Part shown: positions 50,378 to 60,276 of the stretch, piece after piece
Numbering within the stretch: position 1 is the stretch's first letter
Layout: the number at the start of each line of letters is the position of its first letter
Assembly (NCBI GenBank): GCA_965230415.1
Contig: CBDDKZ010000005.1
Coordinates: forward strand, 558,001-622,000
Reading direction: 5' to 3'
From: CBDDKZ01 sp965230415
Lineage (GTDB): Bacteria; Bacteroidota; Bacteroidia; Cytophagales; JAAEPT01
DNA: 64,000 nucleotides
Notes under the pieces: generated by a model
Told to the model about the DNA's origin: nothing
The model's database searches: none
The model's input: the letters and a program-made list of their open reading frames with translations, nothing else
Made by a program: the position numbers and the translations under genes

Positions 50378-51334
50378 TTATCTCAATGACCAGCGAAGCC
50401 CGAAGTCCAGTTCCAATTTATTCCCTGGCAGCAAGTAACAAGACTGAATATCATCGTTGAATACGTTAGGAGCACAATTCATAGGTTCCACTGCAATAGA
50501 ACGCCGATGTGACGGAATAAAAACCTGCAAATGAGAATATTTCCCTTCCCTGGAATCGGACCATATGTCAAGCGCCAACTCATTGTTTCTTATAGAAACA
50601 GTTTCCTTAGCGCTACGTTGTTTTAACTCAAAACAGGTATCGAAAAGTGTATTTTGAATCAATTTGTATTCCGTAAAATCATCGTAATCAAATTTTTCAC
50701 CTGTTGGAATCATTTGCTCATCTACTACCAGCTGCTGCACTTTTGGCATCTTTAACTCCCAATCACCAGCATCATTTCCCAACGTAAAATAAGGATGCCA
50801 ACCATCTGCAATTGGGATCACTTCTGAATGTGTATTTTTGATTGTCGTAGAAACTGTTAAACCGGAATTATCAAAAGCATATTTGATCTGAGCCTCAAAG
50901 GGGAAAGGGTAACCTTGTTCCAGGCCGGAATAGTTATATGATAAGAGCACATAAGCACCATCTCCACCTTCAGACTGCTCTTTTAAATCAAATGACCTAT
51001 TATGAACAAAGCCATGAATACTGTTTTGTTCGCCCTTAAAATGTATGGGAAATTGGTAATTCGTTCCCTGAAAAACGTATTCACCTCCCTTAATCCTGTT
51101 CGGATACGGAAGTAACTTATTACCTTTAAAACTACGGTGATGTTCTTCTCTTATTTCAGCTTCGCTTCTGTTCCCCTGAACGAGAGAATGCATTTTACCA
51201 TCAGCACCAAGAACCACCAAATCGTTCAATGCAGCCCCCAGGTCTTGAATTATTTCTATATACTCACCATTGGTCTTGTTAATTAATCTAATGGCCTTAA
51301 ATGCGCCAATACTCTTGAGTTCTACTGAATACAT
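50378..51334 (-). CDS. Aldose 1-epimerase family protein
   Basis: The 318-residue product has galactose mutarotase landmarks: NKLLPYPNRIKGGEYVFQG, SIHGFVHNRSF with the catalytic His, ADGWHPYFTLG with the second His, and the C-terminal AVEPMNCAPNVFND with the catalytic Glu. It interconverts sugar anomers or a related ketose/hexose-phosphate; the substrate is unclear. No signal peptide is present, so it is cytoplasmic. It is flanked downstream by the barrel gene and upstream by a long gene-free stretch. Confidence 0.92.
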   Translation of the reverse strand: MYSVELKSIGAFKAIRLINKTNGEYIEIIQDLGAALNDLVVLGADGKMHSLVQGNRSEAEIREEHHRSFKGNKLLPYPNRIKGGEYVFQGTNYQFPIHFKGEQNSIHGFVHNRSFDLKEQSEGGDGAYVLLSYNYSGLEQGYPFPFEAQIKYAFDNSGLTVSTTIKNTHSEVIPIADGWHPYFTLGNDAGDWELKMPKVQQLVVDEQMIPTGEKFDYDDFTEYKLIQNTLFDTCFELKQRSAKETVSIRNNELALDIWSDSREGKYSHLQVFIPSHRRSIAVEPMNCAPNVFNDDIQSCYLLPGNKLELDFGLRWSLR

Positions 51335-52357
51335 TAATGGAAAGGGTTTTTATGATTTTTTCAAATTAATAGAATTTTAGCGTTATGTGCAAATTCTCTC
51401 ATATTTACTACGTTAATCACCTAGTACAACCTCGACTCATGTAGCAGAAACTACCTAAGCCATAAGGTAATAAAACGTCGCTCATTTACTGCAATTTGGC
51501 CCATTTGTTATAGGCCGGATTACCTGTTTTTAATTAAAAGGTACCATCTTTGGAACAAACAGCTAAACAAGGCGTTACAAAAAGTATAATGCCTGATTTT
51601 TTCCCAAATCGAAATTCCGGATCATGTCGGGGTGAAATGTCAGAAAAAACCATACGAACTATAGGTTATTTGAATCATTGGATGAGACAATCTGATTCAG
51701 CCTCAACTGGCGCGAGTTTCTAACCCGTGCCCCTCCTCTAATGGTGCGAGCTTTCCAAGATCTCCGCTTCACTCAGACTCGGGAAAGGTTCAACGCACAC
51801 CTTTCCCCAACATAAACTAAGAGGCGGTCCGAAAAGTATCGGACAGCACTTTGTTTAAGAACCGTGTGTTTGCATTAAAAAACCTGGATTCTAATATTTC
51901 CAGGCTCATCGCCTTCGCGTAGCCGCTTCGGCCGAGCAAGGCTTGAGTCGTGTCTGCCAATGATGGAAAGTAGCAATGAAGTGGGGTTAGTAGCATGCGG
52001 TTCAATGCGGTCCGATTGAATTTCCCCCCATCATCCACACAGCGACCACTTCCCTCTCTTCGTCCACTCAGAGCGAGGTAGGACGAAGAATCTCGCGAAG
52101 GGTCGACTTCATATTTTTCCTGCCCGTGCAAACAATTGAATCAAAGGTTAATGGTAGCCAAACAAAGATTCTTCATGCCAAAGCATTCTGAATGACAGAA
52201 ATGGAATTCATTAGATCCAATTGGAATGACCGGAGGAACGAGGACATTCTAAACGTGAAAGACAGCACTTTATTAGAATCTCCAATGGAGCGCGTTTAGC
52301 ACGGCGCAACGCGTTCCTACTATCAAAATCTATCCACCAGTCCCTGGCGAAACAATT
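51335..52357. other. Gene-poor, partly GC-rich stretch with hairpins
   Basis: No credible gene is seen. Between about 51700 and 52110 the base composition is visibly more GC-rich than the surroundings. It holds CTTCGTCC...GGACGAAG (start 52058, 8-bp arms), and a longer imperfect dyad from GGTGCG (51741) to CGCACACC (about 51801). A motif GACAGCACTTT recurs at 51842 and 52261. Two minus-strand ORFs here have low-complexity translations and are not supported as genes. Confidence 0.5.
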
Positions 52358-52472
52358 GTAAGAAGCAAAAAAAGCCACTTTCGTGGCTTTTTTGTTAATA
52401 AAGGTTCTAAAAATGAGTCTTAGGTAGCTATTAAACTCACCATTCGGTACAAGTAACTGCCTAAAGGGTTCA
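52358..52472. repeat. 115-bp direct repeat, copy 1
   Basis: This segment matches 53827-53941 with 9 mismatches over 115 bases (about 92%) and equal length. It begins GTAAGAAGCAAAAAAAGCCA with a terminator-type hairpin and goes on for about 80 more bases that are not part of the hairpin. The two copies bracket the VOC and AraC-type genes. Confidence 0.85.
52368..52393. terminator. Bidirectional terminator hairpin in repeat copy 1
   Basis: AAAAAAGCCAC (52368-52378) pairs perfectly with GTGGCTTTTTT (52383-52393) around TTTC. It works in either direction and would end the VOC transcript, whose stop lies about 100 bases away. Confidence 0.8.
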
Positions 52473-52494
52473 CCCCATAGCACAAATAGGTACT

Positions 52495-52869
52495 TCAAGC
52501 TCTGGAATGGAGACCAATTGTATTACCTTCCGTATCAGCTATTAGAGAAATAAAACCAAATTCCCCAATCGGTGTTTTCGACTTGATCAATTGACCACCA
52601 GCAGCTTCCACCCTGCTTTCTTCGCTAATACAGTCAACAGAAGAAAAATAAACGATGGTATTGTTATCATTTGCCACATAACTCGTTTTTTCCACTAGAG
52701 CTCCGGTAGCATTGGTTCCTTGGTTGTCAAAAGGGAAGGTCGCTTGCTTACCCCATTCAGCGGGCAAATCAACAAGATTTATATTGAATACAGTTTCATA
52801 GAATTTTTTAGCACGCTCCAGGTTGGACACATAAATATCAAACCAGCAGACAGGATTTTCGTTTTTCAT
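52495..52869 (-). CDS. VOC-family (glyoxalase-like) protein
   Basis: The 124-residue protein has the VOC fold pattern: NPVCWFDIYVSNLERAKKFY, a central VYFSSVDCISEESRVEAAGG and the last strand-turn FGFISLIADTEGNTIGLHS with the metal-type Glu. Such proteins are usually lyases, dioxygenases or resistance proteins, or small-molecule binders; the substrate is not clear. It lies 72 bases after the AraC-type regulator on the same strand and is likely controlled by it. Confidence 0.88.
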   Translation of the reverse strand: MKNENPVCWFDIYVSNLERAKKFYETVFNINLVDLPAEWGKQATFPFDNQGTNATGALVEKTSYVANDNNTIVYFSSVDCISEESRVEAAGGQLIKSKTPIGEFGFISLIADTEGNTIGLHSRA

Positions 52870-52941
52870 TTCAATACAATTTAAAGTTCAATAGCAAATT
52901 GCAAATTGCCTCCGGCTTAAAATTGTAAAAATGGGACTACC

Positions 52942-53757
52942 CTATTCTTCACTATCAAATATCAGGGACATTTTGAAATGATCACCATAAAATTGCTTAG
53001 GGGTAAGCCCGGTAAATGCTTTGAATTCTTTTATAAAATGAGCCTGGTCAAAGTATTCATTTTTATGAGCCAATTCGGTGAGTTTAGGAACTTCTTTATT
53101 AAGCAGCTGTTTAAGTGTTGATTGCAATCTGATGATTTTTGAAAGTTGTTTTGGACTTAATCCAACGGTGTTTGCAAACTTTCGAGACAGAATTCTACGA
53201 TTTAAATTCCCTTGCCTGGAGAGCTCATTCACAGACAATTGTCCGTTAGCTGTTGCTATAGTTTCTATAGCCGATTGTACAATTTGGTCTATTACCTTTC
53301 CATTTGTCAATCGTTTGAGTAAGAATGATTCGATGAGTGCTATTCGCTGCAAATTAGATTCAGCAGTAAGTACCAGTTGTTCGATTTTTACTCCTTCCTT
53401 TCCAAATAATGTATCCAGGGGAACAGCGCTGTTTTCCATTTCACCAATCGGGATGCTCGTGAATGGCAAAAATCCATTTGGGTGGAAACGGACGATAAAG
53501 GTTCCTGTGGTACCTGTAGGTTCTACCACATAAGGCTGAGTCAATTGACCTATCAAAAAGCACCTTGGCAAGAAAAAACTATCACCTGTTTCGGGATGGT
53601 GCTTGTATAAATCACCATAATGAAAAATCAATTTCATCGTTCCGTCAGGGATAATCGTATTCTTCTGTGGTGTATTGTCTTTCGAACTTTCCAGTGTCCA
53701 ATAGCACATCACAAAATCCGCTAAATCGCTGCCAGGTTCAAATATGCCTCGGTTCAC
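52942..53757 (-). CDS. AraC-family transcriptional regulator
   Basis: The product read from the GTG at 53757 has 271 residues: it starts NRGIFEPGSDLADFVMCYWTLE and has an AraC N-terminal domain (FFLPRCFLIGQLTQPYVVEP, then FIVRFHPNGFLPF). A C-terminal double HTH follows (LSVNELSRQGNLNRRILSRK, then AHKNEYFDQAHFIKEFKAFT and GLTPKQFY). AGGAG precedes this GTG by about six bases. A longer frame would extend 30 codons into the repeat and its hairpin, which is not a sensible start. The downstream VOC gene is the likely target. It is transcribed away from repeat copy 2. Confidence 0.88.
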   Translation of the reverse strand: MNRGIFEPGSDLADFVMCYWTLESSKDNTPQKNTIIPDGTMKLIFHYGDLYKHHPETGDSFFLPRCFLIGQLTQPYVVEPTGTTGTFIVRFHPNGFLPFTSIPIGEMENSAVPLDTLFGKEGVKIEQLVLTAESNLQRIALIESFLLKRLTNGKVIDQIVQSAIETIATANGQLSVNELSRQGNLNRRILSRKFANTVGLSPKQLSKIIRLQSTLKQLLNKEVPKLTELAHKNEYFDQAHFIKEFKAFTGLTPKQFYGDHFKMSLIFDSEE

Positions 53758-53826
53758 ACTTAAGCTCCTTTTTAATGTCTGTTTTGAATACCTTAAAATA
53801 CAACATTTGAACGACACCCCTTTGCC

Positions 53827-53941
53827 GTAAGAAGCAAAAAAAGCCACTTTCGTGGCTTTTTTGTTAATAAGGGTTCTAAAAATGAGTCTTAGGTAACTGT
53901 TAAACTCACCCTATGGTACAACTAACTTCCAAAAGGGTTCA
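53827..53941. repeat. 115-bp direct repeat, copy 2
   Basis: This copy has the same length and direction as 52358-52472 with 9 mismatches. It carries its own hairpin and lies immediately upstream of the AraC-type gene. Confidence 0.85.
53837..53862. terminator. Bidirectional terminator hairpin in repeat copy 2
   Basis: AAAAAAGCCAC (53837-53847) and GTGGCTTTTTT (53852-53862) are perfect complements around TTTC. No visible gene on the plus strand is ended here, so it looks like part of the mobile or duplicated repeat. Confidence 0.75.
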
Positions 53942-54105
53942 TACAGGTTTCATTATTCTCACCTGAATACTTTCACCTATTAATAATTACAAATCTTTTA
54001 AGCATATCTCTTAATGAGAAAACCCATTTCTTAATTTCTGATTATCAAGCAGAAACACCTGTTCCAAATACCCGTTCAAAATTTTAACAAGTAAATTCAA
54101 CACAT

Positions 54106-54528
54106 ATGTATAAAATTGAGAAAAAAGCATACGGATATAAAGTCATACTAGCTGGAATCGTTGATCGAAACGAAATCAAACAATGGCGCCATGAGTCTTC
54201 GGAGCTTTTGAAAGATGCGCCTTTAAAGTTCGGAGTTTTTGTAGATATGCAATCACTTACGCCACTCATGCCCGATGCACAAAAGGTATTAGTTGAAGGC
54301 CAGAAAATGTATGCTGAAAAAGGTATTGTACGTACAGTGGTTATTTTGTCTAATCCTATATTGACAACACAGTTCAAGCGGTTGGCAAAAGAAAGTGGAG
54401 CATACAAATGGGAACGCTATATTAATGCTTCTGAAAATTCAAATTGGGAGCAGTTAGGCGAAGATTGGGTGATAAGGGATATAGACCCTGACAAAATTGA
54501 TGTTGCGAAGAATGTGGTAAGTGATTGA
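54106..54528 (+). CDS. STAS/SpoIIAA-like small protein
   Basis: The 140-residue soluble protein has a beta-alpha pattern typical of SpoIIAA-like/STAS-related folds: MYKIEKKAYGYKVILAG, WRHESSELLKDAPLKFGVFV, then DMQSLTPLMPDAQKVLVEGQ and VVILSNPILTTQFKRLAKES. Family is suggested, not certain. No signal peptide and no partner gene are seen. It sits alone between the AraC cassette and a gene-free stretch. Confidence 0.6.
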   Translation: MYKIEKKAYGYKVILAGIVDRNEIKQWRHESSELLKDAPLKFGVFVDMQSLTPLMPDAQKVLVEGQKMYAEKGIVRTVVILSNPILTTQFKRLAKESGAYKWERYINASENSNWEQLGEDWVIRDIDPDKIDVAKNVVSD

Positions 54529-55243
54529 TGTTACTTATACTCCTTTCTGCGCCCCCGTGCCTGTCTCGGGAGTACCCTCGTACTCAGTAGTATCCTCGTG
54601 CCTGCTGCTGCTCTTAGTGGAAATAACATTTCTTTCAACACATTGCAAATGGCGCGATAAGCGCTCGAATTGCAAATACTCGAACAGCCATGTCTTTAAG
54701 AGCGGGGCTGTATACTAACCTTTTTTATAAATTTCTCTGTTATTGAAATAAGCATTTTTCTGTATTACCCCATCATTAAGATATTCTGTATAGCACGCGT
54801 TTAACGTAGTATAATGCGTGATTTGATGTTAACGAATTAAATAACTACCACTCATGTAGATTCAACTAATTTAGAACGAAATACAGGGGATTTGAATGGG
54901 TCACGCGATACCGCTATTGCTCAATAGCGCGCCATTGGGCCACTGAATAGTTAACCGGATACAAATCGATGCTGAACGCATATTTTTTAGATTCTCAAAA
55001 TTGGCGAAGAATGAATGTACAATAGCAGAATACCCTTGCGGCAACCTCCTTAAAATGTTATTTTTCGATCCTTACTCGTACAAAACGTATTGCAGCAATT
55101 AACAAGTCTCTTACATCATTTCCCTGATATAGTCAATTTTTTGAACATGGAGTAACTGGATCAATTCGATTTACCATAAACCGGCTGTATACTTTTTATT
55201 TTTCTATTCGAGTTAACAGTGAGTATTACCCAAGAGCTACGAT
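54529..55243. other. Gene-free stretch upstream of the 1417-residue protein
   Basis: No gene is seen in these 715 bases. A small stem-loop set lies at 54643-54718: TTGCAA...TTGCAA with GGCGC/GCGC inside, and ACAGCC/GGCTGT around a 16-base loop. Upstream of the ATG at 55244 no TAnnTTTG box is apparent. Confidence 0.5.
54643..54675. repeat. REP-like imperfect inverted repeat
   Basis: TTGCAA at 54643-54648 and again at 54670-54675 flank GCGC/GCGC (54652-54655 and 54661-54664), forming an imperfect palindrome. It may be a REP-type remnant; no transposase is nearby. Confidence 0.35.
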
Positions 55244-58200
55244 ATGACAATTACCAAAACAAAAACGCTTTTAATTCGCTTCCACGAAATAATCGCTGCA
55301 CTGAAATTCAAAAAAACACTTAAACCGACAAACTTCTTACGCTGGTGCGGTTTTTTATTTGGACTTCTTCTTTCTATAGCAGCAAAAGGACAGGAAAGTT
55401 GTAATAACCCTGTGCAATTAAATGTAGCAGAAAACTGGTCTGATTGTAACTCAGTTTTGGTCGATGAGTTCAGAAACAGAGATGACCAATACAACAGCAC
55501 ATGTGGTGCGGCCGATGACCGGATGTATTGGGCATGTTTCACAGCAAGTTCAAACGAAACCAACATAGCTATTCATGGGCTCAAAGATCATCCTAATAGA
55601 GGAAAAATACGCATCCTTGAAGGCAACTGCGATAATTTAAACACAATCATTTGTGAAGATGCCCCAACAAATATCCAATTCGAATACTCCCCTTACGAAA
55701 CAACTATCAATACGGTTATTGGAAACACCTATTACATTTGGCTGAGCAACTATGATGAAGGTCAGTTGTGTGTGTTTAATAACTATGACAATCCAATTGA
55801 CCTTCCCGATGAACCGTATTGTAACGATGATCTATCATTTGAAAACAATTCACTAGACGGTTGGGTCATCACCTATGGCGAACGGGGTTGTGGTTTTATG
55901 GGAGCCTGGGACCTGCCGAATATTGGGCCAGAACCTTCCAGGGTCGCACTAACTTCAATGGAGCCCGATCCCATTTTAGGACGTTTTGTAATGCAGGTAC
56001 CACCCGAAGGCGGACAAGGTGCACTGCGGCTGGGTACTGTTGCAACCACAGAAGGACAAACACAGGCAGGTGCCGCAGAAGCACGCAGTTGTTTTACCGT
56101 GTCACCAGAAAATGCCAGCTTTGGATACATGTATGCTACTATTATAGACTTTAGCGGACATACACCTGAAGAACAACCTATGGTGCACTTCTTTATTACA
56201 GAATCTGCTACCGGTGACACTGTACCATGCGGTGATTTCCAAATATTTGAAGGAAACGGATGGTCTAATTTTGAAACGACCATGCTGGATGACGGAAATG
56301 ATGGCATCATCTATACGCCATGGCAAAAAGTAGCGCTTGATTTATCAGGGTATATTAACCAAGAAGTGTGCCTGAATATTAAAGTGAAAGATTGCAATGG
56401 CGGTAATGGCGATTGTGGTAATGGAAGTCATTTCGCTTACACTTATTTCGACGTTTTTTGTGGCCCCACAGACATCGAAGTACCTTCGTTTTGTGCCGGT
56501 GATGACCAAATTGAATTATGCGCTCCTGAGGGATACCTGGACTATCAATGGGTCAATGGTCTGGGGATGCAGCCGCCTTTGAATGAGCGTTGTGTGACCA
56601 TCAACAACCCCGTGGGTGGTACGGAATATGAAGTCACCATGACTTCAGTAACAGGTTGCCCGGTGAGTAGAACTGTAATCATTAACCCTATGCCGGTAAT
56701 ATTACCCGATAATCCTACTACCTGTCCGGGTGAACCAATAGATCTGGTTGTTACCCCCACCAGTAATAATGGACCATACACTTTTCAGTGGTCGCACGAT
56801 GGTTCGACAGACGCATCGGTAACGGTAAACCCAAATGTAAGTACTACTTATGAAGTCACTGTAACGAACGCGTCGGGCTGTTCAAATGTTTTCAATATTA
56901 CAGTAAACATTGATCAGTGTGCTCCAACTGTGGTGCTCAATACCACACCAGCATGTAATGGCAATTGCGGAACGTTGGAAGCCACAGCAAGTGGAGGTTC
57001 TCCTCCGTATAACTTTACCTGGAGCGACCTGGGTTTACAGGGCCCCGGACCTCATGAAGTATGCCCCGACACTACTACAACTTACACTGTAATAATTAAT
57101 GATGCAAATGGGTTTTCCGATGATACCAGTGCCGTATTAATAATACACCCAAGACCTGAAGTCGATATAAACATTAATAATCCCGTTTCGGCAGGAACCT
57201 GCGACGGCGAATTGATTGCAACAATTTCAAATGGCTCAGCTCCTTTTACCTTAAATTGGGATAATGGTTCTTCCGATGATACCATCAGCATGTTATGCTC
57301 CGGGTCCTATTGTCTTAATGTAACTGATGTAAATAATTGTAGTACGGAAGCTTGTATTGATTTAAATTCTTTTGCTATCAACTTAATAGGTAACGACCCT
57401 TTATGTCCCGGTTCATGCGACGGTAGTGTGCAATTAACAGTTGGACCGGGAGCAGAACCACCTTTGACCTTTGTATGGAATAACGGTTCGACCGATGAAG
57501 ACCTTTCAGGTTTATGCCCTGGGTTATATTTCGTGACTGTAATGGACGCCAATGGTATTCAGGATACAGCCAGCGTTATTATCAACGAACCGGACAGCCT
57601 AAGTTTACAACTAAACAGTACCGATCTTACTTGTTTTGGCGCTCAAAATGGATCTGCCGAAGTTCGTTTTGAAGGAGGCACGGCCCCTTACATTGTAAAC
57701 TGGAATAACGGTAGCAACACTCCGGTAATTGACGGTTTAGCCCCTGGAAATTATTGTGTAACAATCAGTGATGCACAGGGCTGTGAAATTGATTCGTGTG
57801 TAATAATTAATGAACCACCGGCAATTGAATATGAAATAAGCAGCTCGCCCGCTTTTTGTAAGCAGGCTAATGGAAGTATAATTATTGAAAACATCACCGG
57901 AGGCACACCTAACTATCAAATCCAATGGGATGTAAATACAAACAACCAACAGGGCAACACCGCCGATAACCTGAATGCCGGAACTTATTGTGCTGTTATA
58001 ATTGATTCACTAGGCTGCGAACAGCAAGCATGTGGGGAAGTATTACAACAAACAGACCTAGTTATAAAATTGATCTCCAAGCAAGATGTCAGGTGCTTTC
58101 AAAATTGTAATGGTCGTATCGAAATAAGCGCATCGGGTGGACTAACTCCATATACTTATTTATGGAACAACAACCAAAACGATTCACTTATTGAAAACTT

Positions 58201-59497
58201 ATGTGCTGGTAGCTATGAGGTAATTGTTGAGGATGCTTCAGGCTGTATTCAACGTTTGGCAACTACCATTGAGGAGCCTGAAGAATTGGCACTTGTGGCA
58301 TATGGAGATAGTATTTGCGCAGGTGACACTGCTACAATATTAGTTAATGCCAGTGGCGGAGAATCTCCATATACATACGATTGGAACAATGGGCTTCCCA
58401 ATGTTTCTACCCATTCGGTAACGCCTACAACTCCGACAAACTACGAAGTCACAGTTACAGACATTAACAATTGTTCAAAAACTGTGCAAACTTCTGTTAC
58501 AATTATCAATGAAACTGTTATCGTAGATGCCGGAGAAGATCAAATGATATGCAAAGATTCGTGCATTTGGCTCAATGGAACTCAAGAAGGAGGCATTGCA
58601 TTTGATTGGCAGCCCACCATTGGGCTCAACGACCCTGATAGTTTAAACACCAGAACTTGCCCTGAGCTTTCGATGACCTATGTTTTAACCGTAGAAGGAG
58701 TTTGTGGCAATACATTCACTGATAGCGTTGAGATCACCATCGCACCCGATCCCATTGTACAATTGCCTAACGACACCATTATCTGCCAGGGCAATTGCTT
58801 AACCATTATACCAAACACCTCCAGCGATGTTCGTTATAATTGGTCTCCATCCTCACCAACTCCGAACCAGTCGCAACAACTCACAGTGTGCCCAACGCAA
58901 GACATGACCTATCTACTAGAAGTATCCAATCAGGCAGGCTGTATTGCTCAAGACAGTATAAATGTGGTTGTTTCAAATATCTTTGCAGAAGCAAACGCAA
59001 TACCCAATTTCATTTTAGAAGGAGAAATGATTCAGCTTGAAGCAATCACCAACGGAGAACATATTACCTGGATTGAAAAGAATGATATTGACACGATCTA
59101 TACCGGACCATTTGTTCCAACAGTAAGCAATACTCCTTTAATTTCGAATCATTTTTTGTTAATCACAGAAAATGTTCATGGATGTATTGACACCGCATTT
59201 ACCGAAGTAATCGTCGCTGCCCTGCCCAAAATCCCGAATGTGTTCACCCCTAATGGAGATGGCATAAACGATACCTGGTTAATTACGAATATTGAAAATT
59301 TTCCAGAAGCTACGATCAGGGTCTATAATAGATGGGGCAACATTGTTTATAATCATGGAAAAGGGGTGTATAAAGGAAACTGGAGCGGCAACAGCGGACG
59401 ACGTGGGAAAGCTTTACCTGTTGGCACTTATTATTTCCATATAAATCTGAATTTTCGAGACCTCAAATATGGTGGTGATGTTACTATATTACGTTAG
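55244..59497 (+). CDS. Giant T9SS surface protein with SprB-like repeats and type B sorting domain
   Basis: The 1417-residue product has a long basic n-region before the signal peptide core (FLFGLLLSIAAKGQ). A lectin-like front part follows (residues about 190-400: DDLSFENNSLDGWVITYGE, SHFAYTYFDVFCGP), then a row of SprB-like repeats (about 600-1010) with the W-NG/Y-V-V-D-GC pattern. It ends in the type B sorting domain IPNVFTPNGDGINDTWLITN (about 1325-1417). It resembles gliding-associated adhesins. There is no PorP/SprF gene beside it, unlike the 43946-48805 protein. Confidence 0.92.
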   Translation: MTITKTKTLLIRFHEIIAALKFKKTLKPTNFLRWCGFLFGLLLSIAAKGQESCNNPVQLNVAENWSDCNSVLVDEFRNRDDQYNSTCGAADDRMYWACFTASSNETNIAIHGLKDHPNRGKIRILEGNCDNLNTIICEDAPTNIQFEYSPYETTINTVIGNTYYIWLSNYDEGQLCVFNNYDNPIDLPDEPYCNDDLSFENNSLDGWVITYGERGCGFMGAWDLPNIGPEPSRVALTSMEPDPILGRFVMQVPPEGGQGALRLGTVATTEGQTQAGAAEARSCFTVSPENASFGYMYATIIDFSGHTPEEQPMVHFFITESATGDTVPCGDFQIFEGNGWSNFETTMLDDGNDGIIYTPWQKVALDLSGYINQEVCLNIKVKDCNGGNGDCGNGSHFAYTYFDVFCGPTDIEVPSFCAGDDQIELCAPEGYLDYQWVNGLGMQPPLNERCVTINNPVGGTEYEVTMTSVTGCPVSRTVIINPMPVILPDNPTTCPGEPIDLVVTPTSNNGPYTFQWSHDGSTDASVTVNPNVSTTYEVTVTNASGCSNVFNITVNIDQCAPTVVLNTTPACNGNCGTLEATASGGSPPYNFTWSDLGLQGPGPHEVCPDTTTTYTVIINDANGFSDDTSAVLIIHPRPEVDININNPVSAGTCDGELIATISNGSAPFTLNWDNGSSDDTISMLCSGSYCLNVTDVNNCSTEACIDLNSFAINLIGNDPLCPGSCDGSVQLTVGPGAEPPLTFVWNNGSTDEDLSGLCPGLYFVTVMDANGIQDTASVIINEPDSLSLQLNSTDLTCFGAQNGSAEVRFEGGTAPYIVNWNNGSNTPVIDGLAPGNYCVTISDAQGCEIDSCVIINEPPAIEYEISSSPAFCKQANGSIIIENITGGTPNYQIQWDVNTNNQQGNTADNLNAGTYCAVIIDSLGCEQQACGEVLQQTDLVIKLISKQDVRCFQNCNGRIEISASGGLTPYTYLWNNNQNDSLIENLCAGSYEVIVEDASGCIQRLATTIEEPEELALVAYGDSICAGDTATILVNASGGESPYTYDWNNGLPNVSTHSVTPTTPTNYEVTVTDINNCSKTVQTSVTIINETVIVDAGEDQMICKDSCIWLNGTQEGGIAFDWQPTIGLNDPDSLNTRTCPELSMTYVLTVEGVCGNTFTDSVEITIAPDPIVQLPNDTIICQGNCLTIIPNTSSDVRYNWSPSSPTPNQSQQLTVCPTQDMTYLLEVSNQAGCIAQDSINVVVSNIFAEANAIPNFILEGEMIQLEAITNGEHITWIEKNDIDTIYTGPFVPTVSNTPLISNHFLLITENVHGCIDTAFTEVIVAALPKIPNVFTPNGDGINDTWLITNIENFPEATIRVYNRWGNIVYNHGKGVYKGNWSGNSGRRGKALPVGTYYFHINLNFRDLKYGGDVTILR

Positions 59498-60276
59498 TTA
59501 AATGGTTATTCTGTAATAATTTCATTACTTTATTCATGGACATATCTGCTATTCCTTATCCAAATTAATTAATTCATAGATTTTTTACAGGTTTAGAGGA
59601 ATGTGTAACCTGGCAAAATGAGACAACGTACCTTTATGATTATAGCATTTAAGCGCTGAAAAAGGTGTAATAACTATAGAAATTGAAACCAAATTGTGGA
59701 GCGGAAATTTCTGGACATATTGCTATTACACCAACATAGTTGGCAATCCATTCCGAAAAAAAAGGTAATAAGAAAGTGGTTGAGACTTAAAAGTAGCCAA
59801 AAGCAATTATTAAAATGTACAATGCACATTGTTTCGAAACCCCAGGCACATCTCCGGTTGGTTTGGTTCATTTCCAGTGTAAGCAAGATGACAGTGCCAT
59901 ATTGAGTCATTATTCAATAACATAGCCATTGGCATTCATTATCCGAAAATCTTAAGATAAAGAAACCTGTACGAAATACAACTATAAACTCAACAAAACA
60001 GTATTTACATCACCCCTATTAATCTGAGTTTTGTTAATCCGAAATGGGTGATAAAATCGTCTTGATTCGCTAACATGTCAACTATTTGTTTATCACAAAA
60101 TCATAATTCCCTTCATCTGCTACAAGATCGTACCAATCGAATTGACAAAAAATGGATTAATGTAAATCTACCTACCTCGCATTGCTATAAAAGTCGTGCT
60201 TTTCATTATTCGATAACGAACAAAAATTAGAGTATACAACTTCCCCAAATAATTTTTTTAATAAGCTAATACCTTA
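59498..60276. other. Gene-free stretch between convergent genes
   Basis: No gene, repeat or clear terminator is seen in these 779 AT-rich bases between the 1417-residue protein and the convergent lipoprotein gene. Short ORFs on both strands have implausible translations. Confidence 0.5.

Noticed and set aside
51817..52131. Minus-strand ORF of 104 residues
   Set aside because: Low-complexity, Arg/Ser-rich translation and no family resemblance, in GC-shifted non-coding DNA; not supported as a gene.
52211..52498. Minus-strand ORF of 95 residues over repeat copy 1
   Set aside because: It reads through the terminator hairpin and repeat and has no protein-like features.
53757..53847. N-terminal extension of the AraC gene from 53847
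   Set aside because: The first codons lie inside the terminator hairpin of repeat copy 2; the GTG at 53757 has an AGGAG and fits the family start better.
55873..56310. Minus-strand ORF within the 1417-residue protein
   Set aside because: A shadow frame inside a well-supported giant surface protein gene.
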